Assembly (NCBI RefSeq): GCF_008831285.2
Contig: NC_045145.1
Location: forward strand, 24,862,802 to 24,926,801
Length of the DNA: 64,000 nucleotides
From: Nymphaea colorata
Taxonomy: Eukaryota > Streptophyta > Magnoliopsida > Nymphaeales > Nymphaeaceae
Direction of reading: 5' to 3'
Of the stretch, positions 39,612 to 51,329 are shown piece after piece. Every line of letters starts with the position of its first letter. Positions within the stretch are counted from its first letter, which is position 1. The notes under the pieces were generated by a model that saw only the letters and a program-made list of their open reading frames with translations, did no database searches and was not told where the DNA came from. Position numbers and translations under genes: made by a program.

Positions 39612-40590
39612 TCATCTAAAAGAGATGCTAATCGGTTGCAAGATGCCATCTTCATTTTTCCCGAGGCCAGTGAATGGACGATAGCCACCTTTCAGAAGCA
39701 ACTGAAAACCCTTAGGATTTTTCATGAAATGAACATACAATGGTTGTTCTTGGTAACTTGCACGATTGCTTGAAATAGTATAAGCATTCCCGGATGATTC
39801 CCCTATCTCCATGTTCTGCATCCATTCTTTCAAAGGTCTGTCCTTTGTTGTTCTTATGCTCGGTACATCCATCGGATCAATTGGCCTAGGGAGCATGGGT
39901 TGCATCAACCTCTCGACCGGATCCTCAGCACGGACAGTGATGACTGATGGATCAAAACTCCATTTTAGGCATTGATGAAGAGTGGATGGAATCCCTCGTA
40001 CTTGATGGATCCAAGGTCGTCCCAAAAGCAAGTTGTATGACGGTGGTACATCTACCACGTGAAATACAATGCAATGACTAGTATTTTCAATGATCACATT
40101 CATGTTGAGGTTACCTTTGCTGTTCATGCCTCGGCCATCGTATCCATAGATCTTGGAATTATCAGAACGATATTTGTCTTCACAAAATCCCAAAGCTTTG
40201 GCCGTGAGATCGGGGCAAATTTAAACCACTTCCTCCGTCAATCAATACATGTGGCATAGTCATTCCATTGACTTGGACGACGATGTAAAGAGCATCTTCA
40301 TGAACATATCCCAATTTTGAGAGGTCCTTCTCTGAAAAGGTAATTGACTGGTCCTTAGAGGGTCGAATCCAATCTCCTTCAACTATACGTTCTTCCAAGG
40401 GGAGGACCTTACCCCAGTAGCATGAATCTTCATCTAGAGAGTCATTTGATGATTCATTATCACGCTTTGTAAGATAAAAGTCTTTGGGATTATTGGAAGT
40501 TTTTCGAAAGAACCTTCTATCTTTCCGTTCATCAGAGCAATAAAATCCAAAGGTTTCCCACCTTGATCTGTCACCATGACTTTAGGGTTC
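39612..40590 (-). pseudogene. Aspartic protease region of the Tat/OTA Ty3/gypsy element
   Basis: 40590-40400 reads VNPKVMVTDQGGKPLDFIA and the linker before protease. 40398-40180 contains ALYIVVQVNGMTMPHVLID followed by GGSGLN, the retropepsin active-site region (Asp-Gly-Gly-Ser here). After a frame change, 40193-39612 contains VPPSYNLLLGRPWIH, STLHQCLKW and a G-patch-like GYRPFTGLGKNEDG. The right edge near 40600 is where the second Ty3/gypsy element begins. Confidence 0.8.
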
Positions 40591-40599
40591 ACCTAGAAA

Positions 40600-41478
40600 A
40601 AAAGAGGCCGATAAGGAAGGAGGTTTGACGCGGCTAGGGGATTCCACAAATGGAGGAGCGGGTGATCCGATGAAGATCTCGGCTGGGGACTAGGTTGGCA
40701 GAGGCTGACTCGTGGCTAGGGAGATTTCGGTAGGTGGCTGGGATGAAGACACGTGGAGGAATCTACGGTGGGGAGAAGGACACGTGGTACTTACCTTAGA
40801 TGGCCGGCATCCAAGGTGGAAGGCGCTCTCAAGGCCGGCGGCTAGGGTTCCACGTGATGTCGAATTTGACCAAGGTGCCCTTCGACGATTCGACTGTGTT
40901 TTGACTGGAAGGGGGCAGAACTGTCCTTGATCACCGGGAATGATGGAGGTCGCCGGAATGTGCAGCGGCGGCCGAAATTATGCGGTTTTCCGACAAGATG
41001 CCGGAATTCACTTGTAACCGTCCAAAAGCGCCCGTTTTTTGGATATTTGGTTCTACTTGCTTGGGCGATTCCAATGGACCTAATTGCAGGATGAGGTCAT
41101 GGCCGGAAATAGCAGTTTTAGCGCCGTGAAGCTCTCTGGTTGAAACTTCTTCTAAGGCAACCGAAAGTGGGCTTGGTGGCTTATATGCCTCAATGCCACT
41201 CCCAATCGACTTGAGCTTGGCTTGGGGTGGTACCCGGGAGTTGGGGAGAAGATCCAAGCAGTGAGGGAGCTGTTCCGAGGGAGGAACACCATAGGAATTG
41301 GAGTCTAGCACTTGGGTATGCCGAGCACAAAACTCAGCCCGCAGGTGAGGCACCCAAAGAAAACAACGCAGTCCTAACTCGGATTCTCTCCAAGTTCCGA
41401 TGTACTAACCTTATAGCCGTCGATGTTGAAGATGATGGAAATCACGCCTTCAACCTTCCCGTTGCAAGAATCAGTCTT
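40600..41478 (-). mobile_element. Presumed 3' LTR of the nested chromovirus
   Basis: GC-richer than the surroundings and without coding similarity. It lies directly after the chromodomain stop on the minus strand, where the 3' LTR should be. CATATAAGCC near 41190 (minus strand) could be its TATA box. Exact ends and the matching 5' LTR were not found, so the assignment rests on position. Confidence 0.4.
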
Positions 41479-43344
41479 TCAACTCCTTGGTGATTGAGGA
41501 GAAGGCACCGACACTCCTTGGCGATGAGCGATGTTCCCAAATTCTTCCCAGGAGGTTCCCTTATCCGGTCCTTCCCACTCCACTAATACCTCATGCCTTG
41601 TCCTACCTTGTCGTTGAATATATCTGTGTCTCAGAATACGGTAGGGAGTTGGCAAGTGATCTTGCCCCGGTATCTGTTCAATTATCGTAGGTACATTCCC
41701 ATGGTGAGGCTTGAGCCGAGTCACATGAAAAACCGGGTGTACGATTGCTGCTTGTGGGAGGCCAAGCCTGTAAGCCGCCCTCCCTACTTTCTGCAATACT
41801 GGGAACGGTCCATAATACCGAGGTAATAATTTCGAGTAGGGCTGACCCATCAACGACCTCTGTTTAAGAGGTAGCCTTTTCAGCCACACATATTGCCCAA
41901 CTTCGAATTCCCGATCTTTCCTTCCTTTATTGTAGATTTGCCTCATTCGATTCTATGCCTTTTCTATATTTTGTTTGAGGGAGCTCAAGATTTCCTCTCG
42001 TGTACGCAGTTCACAGTCCACATTATCATCCTCTGCTGTACCTCCTTCATACCTCGGAATGGTTGGAGGAGGAAAACCATAAACGCCCTCATAAGGGGTC
42101 ATGCCTGTAGATGAATGCAGACTGGTGTTGTCTGCCCAAGGTAAGTACTTTACCCAAGTGTTGGGTCGTTCTCCCGCGAAGCATCTTAAATAAGTTTCCA
42201 ACGATCGGTTGACAATTTCGCTCTGCCCGACTGTTTGCGGGTGATGGGCCGTGCTGAAGTTAAGCGTTGTACCCATTTTCTTCATGTACTCCTGCCAGAA
42301 TGCGCTGAGAAAGATGGAGTCTCTGTCGCACACGACTGACTGTGGCATCCTGTGGAGTTTACCTACATATTCTTGGTACACGCTGGCCACCATTGGCCCT
42401 TGATATGATCGTGGCAGAGGCGCAAAGTGACTATACTTTGTAAGACGATCGACCACCACCAAGATTGCTTCTTTGCCTTTAGATCTAGGCATAGCATCAA
42501 TAATGTCCATGGTGATGTCGGTCCATGGTTTCGAAGGAATTGGGAGAGCATTTAAATGCCCCGGAGGCTTTATGGCCTCGTATTTCTCCTGTTGACAAAT
42601 TTGACACTGACGGATGTATCTCTGCAATTCCGCCTTCAATCCCTGCCACCAGAACTGGGCTTTGATTCTGCTGAGGGTTTTCGTAACCTCCTCATGACCT
42701 GCGGCCGGAGTGTCATGGAAATGATGCAAGAGTTCTTGCCTAAGCCCAGAGTTAGGAGGAATTACTGCGCGATTCTTCCTATATAAGACGTTCCCTCTGA
42801 CCGAGTATAAAGGAATGGAACCAGGGTTTTGCGTTACTGACGTCCGGATTAGCCTCAAGGATTGATCGTCCTGTTGTTCTTGGGCTAACCTTTCCCAAAT
42901 GTCTGTTTCCACCACAAAGAGCATCATAAGTTGCTCAGTCAAGCGTGAGAGGGAGTCTGCCGCTGTATTCTCAGGACCCTTTTTGTACTCAATCCCGAAG
43001 TCATACCCCAAAAGTTTTGCTAGCCATCTCTGTTGGGTTGGGGTAGAGACTTGTTGTTTGAGCATGTATTTTAAACTATTCTGGTCTGTCCTGACAACAA
43101 ATCGGCGCCCTATCAAATAAGGCCGCCATTTTTCCACGGTTAACACGATCGCTAGGAGTTCCTTCTCGTAAGTAGAGAGAGGTCTCGCCCTACTGGTTAG
43201 GGCCTTGGACATATAAGCGATCGGATGTCTGTCTTGCCCGAGCATGGCTCCCACTCCAACATCACAAGCGTCGGTCTCTGCTATGAAGGTTTTGTTGAAG
43301 TCCGGGAGGGTAAGTATCGGTGCAGTCATAAGGGCATGTTTCAA
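41479..43344 (-). pseudogene. Chromovirus RNase H, integrase and chromodomain
   Basis: Frame 43344-41953: RNase H of the gypsy type (FIAETDACDVGVGAML, STYEKELLAIV, VVRTDQNSLKYML). Then an integrase zinc finger (HHFHDTPAAGHEEV...CQICQ) and a catalytic core with Asp in MDIID, Asp in VCDRDSIF and Glu in GQSEIVNRSLE. A single TAG near 41951 interrupts it. The same frame then continues 41946-41479 with KLLPRYYGPFPVL and a C-terminal chromodomain (HEVLVEWEG, SWEEF). Chromodomains direct integration toward marked chromatin and define the chromovirus branch of Ty3/gypsy. Apart from the stop, this part is well preserved. Confidence 0.92.
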
Positions 43345-44174
43345 GCTTTCAAAGGCGCCCTAGCCTTATCTATCCACTGAAAGGCCCCTTTCTTTAACAT
43401 TTGCGTCAGAGGTTGTGTGATGATTTCATAACTCTGAATGAACCTCCGATAATATCCCGTGAGGTCTAGGAAGCCTCTGAGACCTTTCAGATCCTTAGGC
43501 AGTGGCCATCTTTGCATGGCGTCCAATTTTTCGGGGTTTGCCTGAACCCCTTCTCGGGCCACAATGTCACCTAGATAACTAATGGATGACAGTCCAAAAC
43601 TACATTTGGACATCTTGGCATACAGTTGGTTATCCCTCAAAATTTGAAGAGCGATGGTAAGGTGCCAAGTATGTTGCTCCTCCGTTTGACTGTATATCAA
43701 TATATCATCAAAGAAAACTAATATAAAATCTTTGAGGTGCTGCCGAAAGATGTCATTCATACACCTTTGAAATGTTGCAGGAGCGTTTGTAAGACCAAAC
43801 GGCATGACCGGAAACTCGTAGTGGTCATCATGCGTGCGGAATGCAGTCTTAAGGATGTCGTCCTTATCCATACGGATTTGATGATAACCGGCCCTTAAAT
43901 CAATCTTACAAAATATGGTGGCGCCGGTTAACTCATCAAGTAATTCATCTATAACTGGTATGGGGTGTCTGTCCTTCACTGTGGCTTCGTTTAGTGCGTG
44001 ATAATCTACACAGAATCGCCACGTATTGTCTTTTTTCTTCACTAAGAGAACGGGTGAAGAGAAAGGACTACTGCTAGGCCGGATAATGCCATTTTCAAGC
44101 ATTTCTTTGACAAGACGTTCAATTTCAGCCTTCTGACTGTATCCATACCGATAGGGCCGAACATTTACAGGCAC
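43341..44174 (-). pseudogene. Chromovirus reverse transcriptase
   Basis: The frame opens with [20 protein letters not shown], then [26 protein letters not shown] (first catalytic Asp), [19 protein letters not shown] and FFDDILIYS (YxDD box with Phe). The connection domain follows, to WIDKAR. A one-base frameshift at about 43360 separates it from the RNase H frame, which overlaps by four bases. The protease and gag normally found upstream are missing: beyond about 44200 the sequence changes and a plus-strand gag-like frame follows. Confidence 0.9.
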
Positions 44175-44326
44175 TTCTCCCTTTTCCTTAGCGCCAACCG
44201 TAATTCTCCTTTGCCTAGTCCGTTCATCTCGCCAAGTGTCAATTTTACTTGGATATTCTTAGTTAGGTTTCCCGTACCTAGTATTACACCCTGTTGCCTT
44301 GGAAGTTTTCTGCTCGGACTCTATAC

Positions 44327-44719
44327 ATGGGCAATTCCAAGAAGCAACTCGCCCTTGAGAAGGCCCCAGTCCTCGAAGAGGTCCCTCAGGGTCAGGAAGA
44401 ACCCATCCAGGAAGAACCAGTAGAGGTCCAAGACCCTACTGTGGGCAGAATGGCGCACATCGAAAGAGAGTTAGGGAAAATGCGCCGTGATATGGACATG
44501 CAAGAAGCCCACCGATGGGCGGAATTGGATAGGCAAGAGTCGACCAGGCAGAGAGAGATGGACGAATTTAGGAGTATGTTTCGGCTCCTAAGTGCCTCCC
44601 TCAATCTTCCAGTAGAAACGACCACTCCAGGTCCAGCCCCTACAGGTAGAAAAGACTACTTCCACCACAAGGTCGGATGTGCTCCTGCGGATGATATGGA
44701 AGTGGAGTGCCTGTGGTGA
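44327..44719 (+). CDS. Gag-like open frame in opposite orientation, fragment
   Basis: An open frame of 130 codons starts MGNSKKQLALEKAPVLEEV and continues with a charged, probably coiled-coil region (HIERELGKMRRDMDMQEAHR) and a Pro/Thr-rich tail. It resembles the N-terminal part of plant gypsy gag in composition only; no zinc knuckle is present. It lies head-to-head with the chromovirus reverse transcriptase, between that and the gag of the host element. It may be the displaced or inverted 5' part of the chromovirus or a third fragment. Whether it is ever translated is unknown. Confidence 0.35.
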   Translation: MGNSKKQLALEKAPVLEEVPQGQEEPIQEEPVEVQDPTVGRMAHIERELGKMRRDMDMQEAHRWAELDRQESTRQREMDEFRSMFRLLSASLNLPVETTTPGPAPTGRKDYFHHKVGCAPADDMEVECLW

Positions 44720-45310
44720 TCATGGCCACTGCCGCCTTCCCATGGTCAGGAAATGGATTCCTCAACACCTCAGGGATGCTATCATCACCAATCTTGAGAT
44801 CCTTGTTGATGAAGTCTTGAATAATATTTTTGAGGACAAAACAATCCTCAGTGTCATGACAGGGGCACGATGAAACTTACACAGTTTTTCTTATTTCGTC
44901 CCATCATTTTCGGAGGCTTAGGTACTTTTGGCAAGACGATAGTTCCTTTGGCGAGAAGGTATTCGAGGATCTTCTCATGAGACTGGCTGAGAGGAGTGAA
45001 TATTCGGTCGTAGCTCCAACCTGGGTGTTTGTTTTTCCTTTCATCGTCGCCTTTGAGAAACTGCAAGTTCTTCTCGAAACTGAATTCCTTGTCATGCTTG
45101 TAGTTGTTGCCATGATCCTTTCTAATGCCAGCATTGGCTATGAAGTGTGTGGGCAACTGTTCCCTTCCTCCTTTCTTTCCATCTTCTTTGTATTTAGGAG
45201 CAATAATTCCATCAAAATCTCCTTCCTCAATTCCTTCTTCTATCAAGTTTGCTTGTTCCAGCAACTCAGCAAAGGTTTTGATCAGGGCATATATACCAAA
45301 GATGAAAGGC
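44690..45310 (-). pseudogene. Gag C-terminal region of the Tat/OTA Ty3/gypsy element
   Basis: Minus-strand translation gives TFAELLEQANLIEEGIEEGD, then FTPLSQSHEKILEYLLAKG, then a CCHC-like zinc-knuckle region (CxxxHR...CHDTEDCFVLKN) split by a frameshift near 44860, and INKDLKIGDD. This is Tat-branch gag and fits as the missing upstream part of the element whose protease starts at 40590. The interruption of about 4.1 kb between them is the chromovirus. The gag N-terminus and 5' LTR are absent beyond 45.3 kb. Confidence 0.7.
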
Positions 45311-46119
45311 CTCAAATTTATATAATGTTTTGTGCCCATGCAGAAAAAAGAGACACAAGCCATCAAACTCTTAATTCTCTTTAAATTAAATGCCCCAAGC
45401 AGAACGCTCACAAACTTGCATGCACACGGCGCCATTAATCGAATTGAGAGGTACTTAGATGCACTTTCCACAAAAGAAGAATGAAACAGGTGATACTACA
45501 GTTCATTTTCCAATGAAAATTCCCATCATATTCTGCTTTTCTGGACGTCTCCAAATTCTGAATATGCACAATCAATTGTAGTAGATGCAGGAAGTGGGAC
45601 CAGAAGAGGAAAACTGAGGCATCAGGCCTCTAAAGACTCCCCACATGGGTATGACTTTAAATGAAAAACAAATTTTTTGTACATATCAAATGGATCATTT
45701 TCAGTATACAATGTCAACCTTTTCAATATACATTGTCAGTGGACATGAGCCGGTGAACAAGATCAAATGGAGATGGTAATGCTCTGTCATGGACATTGGG
45801 CAGATTGGAGCCAATGATCCAGGATCATTGTAAGGTTCACGCAAGAGATAGAGAAGCAAAAATAAATTTGCTTACAAATGCCAAATGTGGACTAGATGAA
45901 CTAAAATACAAATCAGAAATTCAGCAAACACTTCATATGCATAAAAAGAAAACACCTTCTCAGCATCAAAAATCATATGCACCAACCACCTCAAGCTTAT
46001 AAGATACAATGGAATTAAGGTAAAAAAATATAAAAGAGGGAAATACATGCCAATTTAAGTTTTAAATGTCCTTGTTGAAGAACTGATGGATTGAGATCTT
46101 GAACCAGATTCAACTTATT
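45311..46119. other. Intergenic, nothing recognised
   Basis: No coding similarity was recognised. Short open frames here lack context. Confidence 0.35.
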
Positions 46120-46335
46120 GTTTATGTGGAAGAAATGAAGAAGGTGAACACTACTTGTTCCTCGTTATTTTCATTTTCATTTATTGCAGTGGCTAAAACT
46201 TGCGCCTCTAGGCTACCCAATACTATTTCCATAACTAAAATAAACAGGTATGAGAATAGCGGATCTCCCTACGGAAGACCTGGTTTAAGATGCAACCAAG
46301 CTCCCTCCCTCCCACTGATGAGATGGTCTGAGGAA
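46120..46335 (-). mobile_element. LINE reverse-transcriptase fragment (copy C)
   Basis: On the minus strand, GAWLHLKPGLP, a stop in place of the usual Arg/Gln, then GDPLFSYLFILVMEIVL. This is the motif-B region of a plant L1-type reverse transcriptase (family consensus GLRQGDPLSPYLF). It is isolated from the other LINE copies and from a different part of the domain. Confidence 0.7.
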
Positions 46336-46649
46336 ACCGACGTGACTAGTACCTTAAATTTGAGAGACCTGGCATTGGCTGAAACCCAAATGCCTCAGGG
46401 CCCCATTCTTTTTGGTCCCCCGACTTCATACGCTGCTGCCATTTAAATGTAGTTTAAAACCCTCACTCACCAGAGAAAGTTGAGTGCGGTACGATGCAAA
46501 AGAGAAAAAGGTATTTTGGTAATTTTGAAAAAGAAATATTTTTCATTTTTTTATTTTTATTTTATTTTTATTTGTATCATGTAAACTGAAGGTATTTTAA
46601 TCACAAAATTAGTGCACTAGTATAATGCATATAACCAAATTTCACGCTC

Positions 46650-46713
46650 TCACCATCCATTGCCATAATTGCGACCCCTTCCTCGTCCTGGACGACCAGG
46701 AATTTGTTGTGGG
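46650..46713 (-). CDS. Possible orphan terminal exon, RG-rich
   Basis: TTTTTTTTACAG immediately precedes 46713 on the minus strand and looks like a plant splice acceptor. One base of a split codon is followed by PQQIPGRPGRGRGRNYGNGW and TGA. RG-rich C-termini are common in RNA-binding proteins. No upstream exon was recognised up to 47.7 kb, so this is at best a stranded last exon. Confidence 0.25.
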
Positions 46714-47779
46714 CTGTAAAAAAAAGTGACATTAATTAGCACGGATTTCAATTTCATGTACAAATAATCGCGAGAAGGACCAATTTATATAAAAGCAATT
46801 GTTGTTTGATTGCAGCATGAGTTGTGTAAATTAATCACGAGAACAATGAATAATTTATCTATTTATTTACTTTTAATGAAATAATACTAATGACACATGG
46901 GTGAAATAATATATAACATATATTATTATATTTTAAATGTTACTCAGTTCATTATTAGCATAATTTTAGGGCTTGTTTGGTTTCAAATCTAGAATTTTTT
47001 TCTTGCTTTTCACTTCAGATTCTGTAAAAATGATGCTTTAATGTGTACGTGTATATCCATAAGATTGGTGTTTGTTTACTGTAGATATATCTCTTAATAA
47101 TGAAATATTGAGCTAGTAAGTGGTCAGGTTTGTGTTCGGATCTACCTTAATGGAACTTGTCCTTGGACAGAATTTTTGAAAGTGCCCTTCCAGATCAAAA
47201 CATTATTGGTGCGCTGGAAAATATTCAACATTTACATGTAATCAAGTTGGATAATATTATAGTCAGGGGTTCAAGGCTCGCTCTTTGTTGCGGGTTCGGT
47301 CATATGACTAAATTATGCGCCAGGTGTGAGTTTGATTATGACAGCCATTCAGTTTTCTTTACCCAACTTGACTAAAAATTTGTTTCCTGGATACAGTAAT
47401 ATTGAGATTTTAATTTGCTGACGCATTTTCTTCCCTAACTTTATATATAACAACAATTTAGTTTCGTTGTTGTATGTTTTAAGGTAGATCAAAGGGTTCA
47501 GCGAAGATGACTAAATCATTTCAAACGCTCTCCTGCTTGTCTCACGTTTGCTGAAAACAGTTGCAAACTATTGACTCTTTCACATTCTCTCTACTTGGAG
47601 ATGGAAAACATGACCAAAAAAAAATTGCAAGAACCAAATCAAACAAGGGGGAGAGAGAGAGAGAAAGGAGCCGATGAAATGCAAATTTGCATATTTAAAG
47701 AATAGATTAGTTACACGCATTTTAAACAATTTAAAATGAATAAAAAAAGTTCAGCAGCATGATGTAGCAATACTACAGA
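46714..47779. other. Intergenic, nothing recognised
   Basis: AT-rich, with no coding similarity seen on either strand. GA-rich words occur at 47648-47668. Confidence 0.35.
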
Positions 47780-49600
47780 TCATCTCCTATCGTCTAACCT
47801 TTTCCCAAGACAGTCCTTTAAATGCTGCGGCAGATGGAGTGCAGGACATGATCTGTAAATTGTCAAATCTTCAAGCCTCGGGAGGCAGGCAATCTGTTGC
47901 TTTGCATCCGTAGGACATGTTCCTGCTGCATCATTTTGTTGGGGAGTAACATCATTGATGTCCGTTAGAGACTTGAGATTGGGGAAGTCTTTAAGAGACA
48001 ACCGTCTCAGTTGCCAGAGGCATTGCCAGTGGCCTCCGAAACTGATGTCCTCATTAAAACCTTGTAGGTTCAATTCCTCCAGTTGGGAGAGAGCCCACAC
48101 CCATTTAGGCACCCTTCCCCATTTGAGCTCTTCAACCCTCGAGTCTATCAAAGTCAGATCCTTGAGGGAGGGTAGAAATGTTGATAGCTGATCTGATGGC
48201 AATGACAGCGTTGATTCCATAGCTGCCCCATCCAAGAGCATCAGATTGAGGTTCGGCAGGTGCTAAAGCAAGTTCTAATCCAATCTTGCATTTGGTCAAT
48301 TCAACACTGTCAGGGCACGGAGCCGAGTCGCTTGACCGTCATGCCCTGGCAGCTCGGATAGAGCATAAATCAAGCCTTCCGTCTGCATCTTTGGACGGTT
48401 CTGAAATTCCACCTCTCTTAAGCATGCATAAAAGTTTCTGTTGCTAATTCCCTTGATCCAGCTGCTGGCCATCCTTCTCAGTTGGGCAAATTCCATGCTC
48501 TCAGATCCTCAAGTGAAGAAAGGTGAGCAGGGAGCTGCTTCAGAGTGTTCAGATTAGACAACCACAGCCTCTTTCAATCTGGCATGTGTACATCAGCTAC
48601 TTGCTCTAACCTCTCACAATATCTCACCTCCAACCACTCCAAGTCAGGCATGTTAGTGAGAGTCTTTAACTCATAACATACATACACATCCAACCACTTG
48701 AGAGCAGGCATGCCATGAGATAATTGCTCTAGGCTGCCACATCCTTCCACCTGCAACCAGTCCAAGTTGGGGAAGTCACCAATCGTGTTGAGTCCATCAT
48801 AGCTCCAAATTTTCAAGGACTTTAGCATAGGCATGCTCGGCAATTAACACAGTGTAGGGCAGGTGTTGACCTCCAACTTCTCCAATGATTTAATTCCTAT
48901 CACTGTTGCCCATAATGGGAAACATTGCAGCCGTAATGTCTGCAGCTCCACATAGTTGGTGTCCAAATACCACACAGGCCTTTCACCTTTATAATCGCAA
49001 ATTGCCAAGCTCTCTATGCCATGTGGAGGTTCCAAAGCCTCCAGCAAACCCTTCTGTTCCGAAGCACTGCCCACTATGTCATTTTTTCCCACCTTGAAGT
49101 CTAATTCCACACCAATTAGCTCGTGCTTCTCCTTAAGATGTGCGTCTTTTGCATCAATTACTTTCACCCTTCCCCCTTCCAAACGTTCTACTGACAAGTA
49201 CCCCTTTAGTTTGTTCAAGTCTTTCAGTTCCCAAATATTGCATCCTCTTATGTCTCCTTTGCCATCACATACAATAAACCTTTTTAAGGTCCGTAAATTG
49301 GTAAGCTTCCCCAAGCCTTTGGCTATAAAAAGTTTCCCAAACCTTCGGCTATAAAATTCAAACGTGTTGCATGTTCAAGCTCAAGATACCTCTAGTTGCA
49401 GAGTTCTCCCATTTAGTTGGGAAGCTCTTCAATTTTACTATGATTTAATTTAAATTCAATGTTTGCAGGTTCTGGAGTCTACCAATTGAATTGGGCAACT
49501 GTCTCACATCAGAAAGGCTAAGATCAAGATATTTTAGAAGTGAAAGGTTTTGGATGGGAGTTTGGTAGCTCACGTATCTGACATTTCATCAAGTGGCTTT
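47780..49600 (-). pseudogene. NBS-LRR pseudogene, LRR half only (NBS copy III)
   Basis: Read downward. 49600-49380 carries the first LRR units (LPSSIGxL.NLQTL-like), homologous to 58050-58310. 49314-48844 has GKLTNLRTLKRFIVCDGKGD, ELKDLNKLKGYLSVERLEG and LLEALEPPHGIESLAICDYKG, the conserved LRR block of CNL proteins. 48843-48296 holds irregular repeats (LEWLEVRYCERLEQV, LKWLDVYVCYELKTL). 48241-47780 ends the protein with LEDLTIYRSCPALHLPQHLK and a stop. Several stops and frame changes separate these pieces. The coiled coil and NB-ARC, which should lie at 49.7-51.5 kb, are absent; 5'-flank module sequence appears there instead. In a live receptor the LRR would act in pathogen recognition and autoinhibition. 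Confidence 0.85.
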
Positions 49601-50143
49601 AATATAAAAAGTCATCCAGCCCTTGGCTTCAATCAAATTGCTGCTTATTTTGTCCTGTCTGTGCCTGCCATTCAAATGAATTTTCCCTTCAGTAGTGGTG
49701 TGACCCGTTTCCCTCTTCAATCTGGTGAAATACGTTTATAATAATATGGCACATAGGAAAATACTCAATCACACATTTTTTTACTAAGTTATGCTAAAGA
49801 AGAAGTTAAATTATTTAATTTACTAGCGGTTAAATAAATCTGATGGAAAGAATCCCCAACCGAAGCCTTCTACATCTCTTAGAGTTCCTCTTTTCAGGTT
49901 TGTCAGATTTCGTGTTAATGCTCTTGTTTATCTGATTTTGTAAATTTTGCATATTCAATCTTCAACTCACATTTATTTTGATATTGAATGTGACCAAATG
50001 CTGCTGCAAACAATTTGCTGGACTTTAGAGTCAAATTTGGGCTCGGTCACAAAAGTAAATATTGAATCCATTAAACCAGATCCAAACTTTGTCGTAATGT
50101 TATGATCGGCATAAAGTCACATGAGAGTGTGTGTGTGTATATG

Positions 50144-50181
<38 letters not shown>

Positions 50182-50398
50182 TGAGCATAATATTAGCAAA
50201 AGCATTTGGCTAACGATGGTAGAACCAAAGCAGCAATTACTTTGTCTGAATCCAACGTTCAAACCAGTTTTTTTTAAACTTAACCGTTAACATATTATCT
50301 TAAAAATAATTTGGTAGGTGAACCAAGCTAATAATTGAGATCAAAATAAGTGTGAAAGCATTTTCTCCATGCCTAATGTTATTAAAATTTTCCTTGAG

Positions 50399-50429
<31 letters not shown>

Positions 50430-51329
50430 GTATATATATATTTATATATTATGACAATTATTGGACATGGATTGAATTTCATGACCCACATTTTTTGGTA
50501 AACTTAGAACAATTAAAACTGCTAGTTTTAAATTTTCGTGTATCCAGTTTCTCTCTATTTTTTTTTTCCATACCTATAAATTTGTACCTTTGGAGTTCAA
50601 ATGCGAAGGAAAAATTTCAAAAATCCGACTGGAATCTGGGTTACCACAGTGGCAGTGGCGAACAGCCATAAATAGTAGAGTGCTCCATGGATTTGGTACT
50701 CCATCAAGTTGTTCTACCATTGCAATTTCATGACCACACTGTTTATGTAAGAACAGTATATTATGGTTGTTAGTACAATTTAATGGTCTGCCCCCTTCTT
50801 TAATTTCTAGTTGCTGAATTTATAAGAAAGACTAAACCCGTCGGTTGGCATTAGAAGTACAACGTGCCCATTGCTTAATTTGGACTATGGTGAGCCCATG
50901 TGCTCTACAAGCTGGCAAGGTATATGGCCCAATCCCTATCTTCTACGGTAACGTACAAAAACACCCAGTTTCAACCATATCCTACCCAAATAAAGAAATG
51001 TTTCTTTGTTCCTCAGCAATCACTTCCCAATCATCTCAGCTTCAGCAGAAATACTGTTTTTAGCTTTACCAAACATGAACATATTTCTTGAAAGTCCATA
51101 GGCACCAAATGACAGTGTGGAAAGTAACTTTCCAACACTTGTTACCAGCCTCGCTTAACACTGTTGCTCTTAGCTACCATTGTCAACATCATTACTGCTA
51201 GAAAACATCATTACTGCTAGAGAGCAAGAAACCGAAAAAAGTGATCTGCATCTTCCTCTTGTCATTTATACATGAAGAACCACTGCACTTCAATCTATCT
51301 AAAGCAATATACACAAACTTATTTTTTCT
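49601..51329. repeat. NBS-LRR 5'-flank module, degraded (copy III, inner part)
   Basis: AATAAATCTGATGG...CTTCTACATCTC at 49826-49890 and GCTCTACAAGCTGGCAAGG at 50905-50925 match the 60160-60250 region in the same orientation. (TA)n tracts at 50141-50166 and 50399-50450, one followed by (GA)n, may correspond to those at 60900-60990. Nothing coding was seen. Confidence 0.45.

Noticed and set aside
44854-45471. A 205-codon minus-strand host gene
   Set aside because: The C-terminal two thirds are recognisable Tat-branch gag; the N-terminal part is unrelated flank read through by chance.
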